This document shows, one piece after another, positions 62,709 through 64,000 of a stretch of DNA of 64,000 nucleotides. The position numbers and the translations under genes were made by a program. The stretch lies in contig NZ_JPOL01000002.1 in the NCBI RefSeq assembly GCF_000733945.1, forward strand, positions 3,608,894 through 3,672,893, written 5' to 3'. Below the pieces are notes generated by a model. The model searched no databases, was not told the DNA's origin, and saw only the letters and a list, made by a program, of their open reading frames with translations. Origin of the DNA: Flavimarina sp. Hel_I_48. Its GTDB lineage: Bacteria > Bacteroidota > Bacteroidia > Flavobacteriales > Flavobacteriaceae. Every line of letters begins with the position of its first letter. The stretch's first letter is position 1.

Positions 62709-63323
62709 TTATTGACCATTTTTTATATCAAATTGTTGATGAATTTCCCGAAGCCTTTCTGCCGAAAAACGCTCTAAATCAGAAAAAAACTTGGTAAATT
62801 CGGCTTCAAAAGCGATATAATGATCAAGAAGATCTTCCACCGCATGGCGCATCCCACTGTTGTTTTTAGTTCGCCGATCCATATTGCGCAAGACAGTGGC
62901 AATACCATCTATATGGGCATAGCTTAAAAGCCAGTTATCAGCAATCATATAGGGCATCATTTGCAAAATGGACGGGGTAAGCTTATCCGAATTTTTTTCT
63001 AAGAGCGCATAGAAGTCCGCCACGTAATCAGCCAGCGGCGTTTTACAGTAAACCGACCAGTTTTTAGCGAGAAAATGATCATACAGTATATCTACGATAA
63101 TGCCGCTGTAATGGTGATATTTAGGGTGCAGTCGTTTTGTGCTCTTCCGTACCGTAGGATGCGCATCTGTATAGGTATCTATCGCCCGGTGCAGTAGTAT
63201 ACCTTTTTGCAGGGGAAGGGCATATTTTTTATAGCTTGATCCTTTAATGGCATCTGCCATAAAATTGCCTATGCTAACCTGCTCGTCACCTTCTGAAAGA
63301 AAAATATGTGCTAGAAAATTCAA
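62709..63323 (-). CDS. acpH: Acyl carrier protein phosphodiesterase
   Basis: A 204-residue protein starting MNFLAHIFLSEGDE, the hallmark of AcpH, and with GNFMADAIKGSSY, GILLHRAIDTYTDAHP and YSGIIVDILYDHFLAKNW. These His and Asp residues belong to the HD-like metal site that removes phosphopantetheine from ACP in the cytosol. It lies 70 bases upstream of the gamma-glutamyltransferase start on the same strand; a functional link is not evident. Confidence 0.9.
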   Translation of the reverse strand: MNFLAHIFLSEGDEQVSIGNFMADAIKGSSYKKYALPLQKGILLHRAIDTYTDAHPTVRKSTKRLHPKYHHYSGIIVDILYDHFLAKNWSVYCKTPLADYVADFYALLEKNSDKLTPSILQMMPYMIADNWLLSYAHIDGIATVLRNMDRRTKNNSGMRHAVEDLLDHYIAFEAEFTKFFSDLERFSAERLREIHQQFDIKNGQ

Positions 63324-63430
63324 GAGGTAAATCTAAGAAATATACTGCAATAGAAGTTTTATTTACTACGGAATAAAGCCTAACTATGTGTAGGATGCTT
63401 ATTGATTCATCCTTTGGTAATAATATTTTG

Positions 63431-64000
63431 TTAGGACTGCATTTTTTTATACACCGGGGCAAGATTGAGCAACAGGGATTTTCGGTTGAAAATGAAATTA
63501 AAAGCTTTCCATTTTTTACTATTGTATTCAGGGCCTATAAAATTTTTAATGGGATAGGCCTCTTTTTGCTTTAGCAGTTCGAGTTGGTCACTAATTTCTT
63601 TTTTCGAATAATCCCCGCGTATCATAAGGGAGATATAGTAAAAAACAAAATAGTCCCTTCTATGGGTCAAATTGTCCCATAGCTGTGGGTCTACAGTTCC
63701 GCTTTCGTTTTTGAGCTGCAATAAGATTTCAGAAAAGCCAATAGAGGTTTTATTAAAATCGCGGAGCATTCTCGCGATATAGGTTTTGTCCTTTTTATCC
63801 CGTGTCAAAGAGGTAGGGGCATCGTAATAGCGATAAATCTCCAAGGGATAATACGCCATTCTCTCTGCGCGTAGAAAATGCTCCAGCATATAAAAAGTGT
63901 CTGAACAGGCATTGTGGGCATCAAAGCGTACGCCCGTTTGATCCAGAAAACTACGTTTTGTAATAAACCACCAACTCTCAAAACGGGTATTGCGGTTGGT
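63431..64000 (-). CDS. Glycosyltransferase family 2, N-terminus cut by window edge
   Basis: The frame is open to the right edge of the window, so only about 189 C-terminal residues are seen and the catalytic half is outside. The visible part matches the C-terminal half of the GT2 trio: FESWWFITKRSFLDQTGVRF (compare YEIWWYIIRKEFL), CSDTFYMLEHFLRAER in place of the ED block, and EAYPIKNFIGPEYN with FNRKSLLLNL. The closest relative in the window is the third member (35021-36031). Its presence 27 kb away indicates duplication or a further glycan locus to the right. Confidence 0.85.
   Translation of the reverse strand, partial: TNRNTRFESWWFITKRSFLDQTGVRFDAHNACSDTFYMLEHFLRAERMAYYPLEIYRYYDAPTSLTRDKKDKTYIARMLRDFNKTSIGFSEILLQLKNESGTVDPQLWDNLTHRRDYFVFYYISLMIRGDYSKKEISDQLELLKQKEAYPIKNFIGPEYNSKKWKAFNFIFNRKSLLLNLAPVYKKMQS

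Noticed and set aside
1-64000. CRISPR arrays, tRNA or rRNA genes, insertion sequences and prophage
   Set aside because: Reading the window showed no regular spacer-repeat array, no tRNA cloverleaf or rRNA segment I recognise, and no transposase or phage protein among the coding frames; short RNAs could be missed by eye.

Overview
The window looks like a chromosomal segment of a flavobacterium (phylum Bacteroidota, family Flavobacteriaceae; marine genera such as Gramella, Zunongwangia or Salegentibacter are plausible but not resolvable from this sequence). The evidence is a type IX secretion C-terminal sorting domain, lipoproteins with acidic residues after the lipobox, -7 promoter elements of the form TAnnTTTG instead of sigma70 boxes, little Shine-Dalgarno signal, an AT-rich composition, and the gene families present. 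No rRNA, tRNA, CRISPR array, transposase or phage gene was seen.

Layout. (1) 1-3939, minus strand: the end of a surface-glycan operon with two tandem sugar-transfer-associated ATP-grasp paralogs (the first cut by the window edge), a small PglC/EpsL-type phosphoglycosyl transferase and a GT4 glycosyltransferase. (2) 4306-8036, plus strand: a compact four-gene type III polyketide synthase cassette (FAD oxidoreductase, methyltransferase, ketosynthase, FabL-like reductase), followed by threonine aldolase, a pepsin-like clan AA protein and a Tat-exported Gfo/Idh/MocA oxidoreductase. (3) 11758-15078, minus: a 1106-residue secreted protein with four malectin domains, a kelch propeller and a type IX sorting domain. 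(4) 15449-36031: an AT-rich Wzx/Wzy-type polysaccharide locus. It has WbpP/WbpO-type genes for UDP-GalNAcA, a flippase, a QueC-like PP-loop protein, a pyruvyl transferase, GT4 and GT2 enzymes, an EpsG polymerase, a CapK-like adenylate-forming enzyme, two paralogous beta-helix lipoproteins on the opposite strand and three related GT2 genes. (5) 36137-47941: core functions (ZIP transporter, THUMP RNA methyltransferase, TypA/BipA, OsmC, amidohydrolase lipoprotein) and a conserved-looking outer-membrane barrel/TPR pair. (6) 48213-58653: a second glycan locus with GT-C-like membrane proteins, GT2 and GT4 enzymes, an FdtA/WxcM cupin, a second flippase and a FemAB/GNAT-like acyltransferase, with ftsE among them. 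(7) 58789-64000: an S9 peptidase, gamma-glutamyltransferase lipoprotein, ACP phosphodiesterase, and a truncated GT2 related to the three at 32.8-36.0 kb.

How they work together. Region 4 appears able to make an acidic, pyruvylated repeat unit: WbpP/WbpO supply a uronic acid donor, GTs assemble the unit, the flippase exports it and EpsG polymerises it. The PP-loop protein, ATP-grasp proteins and CapK homolog are candidates for unusual amide or acyl decorations. The two beta-helix lipoproteins could modify or bind the exported polymer, and the tetra-malectin protein could hold it at the surface. The most unusual points are the QueC-like protein in a glycan locus, the beta-helix pair with a strongly conserved acidic/histidine face, the type III PKS cassette, and the flippase TTG start coupled to a 12-codon upstream frame.
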